From NCBI GenBank assembly GCA_020631355.1, contig JAHDHL010000051.1, positions 1 through 32,119 of the forward strand: a DNA stretch of 32,119 bases, given 5' to 3'. The position numbers were made by a program, and so were the translations under genes. Source of the stretch: Saprospiraceae bacterium. GTDB taxonomy: Bacteria > Bacteroidota > Bacteroidia > Chitinophagales > Saprospiraceae. The notes beneath the pieces were generated by a model. The model was not told where the DNA came from. It was given only the letters and a program-made list of their open reading frames with translations, and did not search any database. This document shows positions 31,960-32,119 of this stretch, one piece after another (position 1 is the first letter of the stretch; each line of letters opens with the position of its first letter).

Positions 31960-32119
31960 GAGCATGTTCAGATTTTTCAATTGATATGATTTAATACCAT
32001 TGTAATATTAGCCAAATAAAGGAAATTAACAGCACTCCTAGTTGTGTGTTCATGGTCTACGACCACGCGTCTGAAGAAATACATCCATGCAAATGATCTC
32101 TCCACAACCCATCGCTTCG
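31960..32119 (-). mobile_element. Right-edge fragment of an IS5-family insertion sequence
   Basis: The transposase end described at 31977 and a candidate terminal inverted repeat GAGCATGTTCAGATTTTT (31960-31977), preceded by TTAA (31956-31959) as a possible target site. The other end lies outside the window, so the boundary is inferred. Confidence 0.55.
31977..32119 (-). CDS. IS5-family transposase, C-terminal part (cut by window edge)
   Basis: The minus-strand frame gives 46 residues to a TGA at 31977-31979. KRWVVERSFAWM followed by FFRRVVVDHE and a final LANITMVLNHIN match the C-terminus of IS5-type DDE transposases, where RWVVER holds the catalytic Glu and is followed by a FAW-x4-RR block. 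The start lies outside the window. I cannot tell whether the element is intact. Confidence 0.8.
   Translation of the reverse strand, partial: KRWVVERSFAWMYFFRRVVVDHEHTTRSAVNFLYLANITMVLNHIN

Overview
The window reads as a chromosomal segment of a member of the Bacteroidota, plausibly a marine Saprospiria- or Chitinophagia-like lineage (the class is inference). The evidence is three secreted proteins with type IX secretion (T9SS) C-terminal sorting domains, copies of the Bacteroidota -7 promoter element TAnnTTTG, A-rich rather than Shine-Dalgarno start regions, a DUF2853 protein, a DUF5916 protein and TPR-type sensor histidine kinases.

Left part (1-15400), ordinary genes in mixed orientation. 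It opens with a duplicated 53-bp repeat, each copy followed by a GGGG-loop hairpin, then DUF2853. An AlgI-type MBOAT acyltransferase is translationally coupled to an AlgJ/AlgX-like partner. Three tandem phasin-like coiled-coil proteins follow, then a small membrane protein, a DUF5916 CBM9-like outer-membrane protein, an M43-type lipoprotein metalloprotease, a TPR lipoprotein with a MoxR-like AAA ATPase, a T9SS-exported PHB-depolymerase-like esterase, a T9SS propeller-like protein, uroporphyrinogen-III synthase, and a possible 28-residue membrane peptide.

Central part (15400-23040), the most interesting section. Five very short genes encode peptides with textbook double-glycine leaders: Leu at -12, Ser/Asn at -11, Val/Ile/Leu at -4, Lys at -3, then Gly-Gly. 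Four of them (18529, 18872, 19500, 20684) have unrelated cores but nearly the same C-terminus, Cys-Pro-Pro-Pro-(Asp/Glu)-Pro and an acidic end. The fifth (16089) has a Lys/Asp repeat core. Two of the peptides, 16089 and 20684, each lie directly upstream of a paralogous sensor histidine kinase that has a signal peptide, about eight extracytoplasmic TPRs, one transmembrane segment, HisKA and HATPase_c. The other three peptide genes each carry their own strong intrinsic terminator. A GRDP-like (DUF1399-like) protein sits among them. I infer a secreted-peptide system, either pheromone/signalling or RiPP-like, with dedicated TPR kinases. No C39 exporter or response regulator is present in the window, so export and output must be encoded elsewhere.

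Right part (23040-32119). A possible small RNA, a small lipoprotein, a PRMT-like methyltransferase, a PF10014-type Fe(II)/2-oxoglutarate dioxygenase, a PhoD-like phosphatase overlapping a very large T9SS-secreted M36 (fungalysin-type) metalloprotease, two tandem small exported proteins that may be distant paralogues with Cys-flanked hydrophobic segments, and at the right edge the C-terminus of an IS5-family transposase with a candidate terminal repeat.
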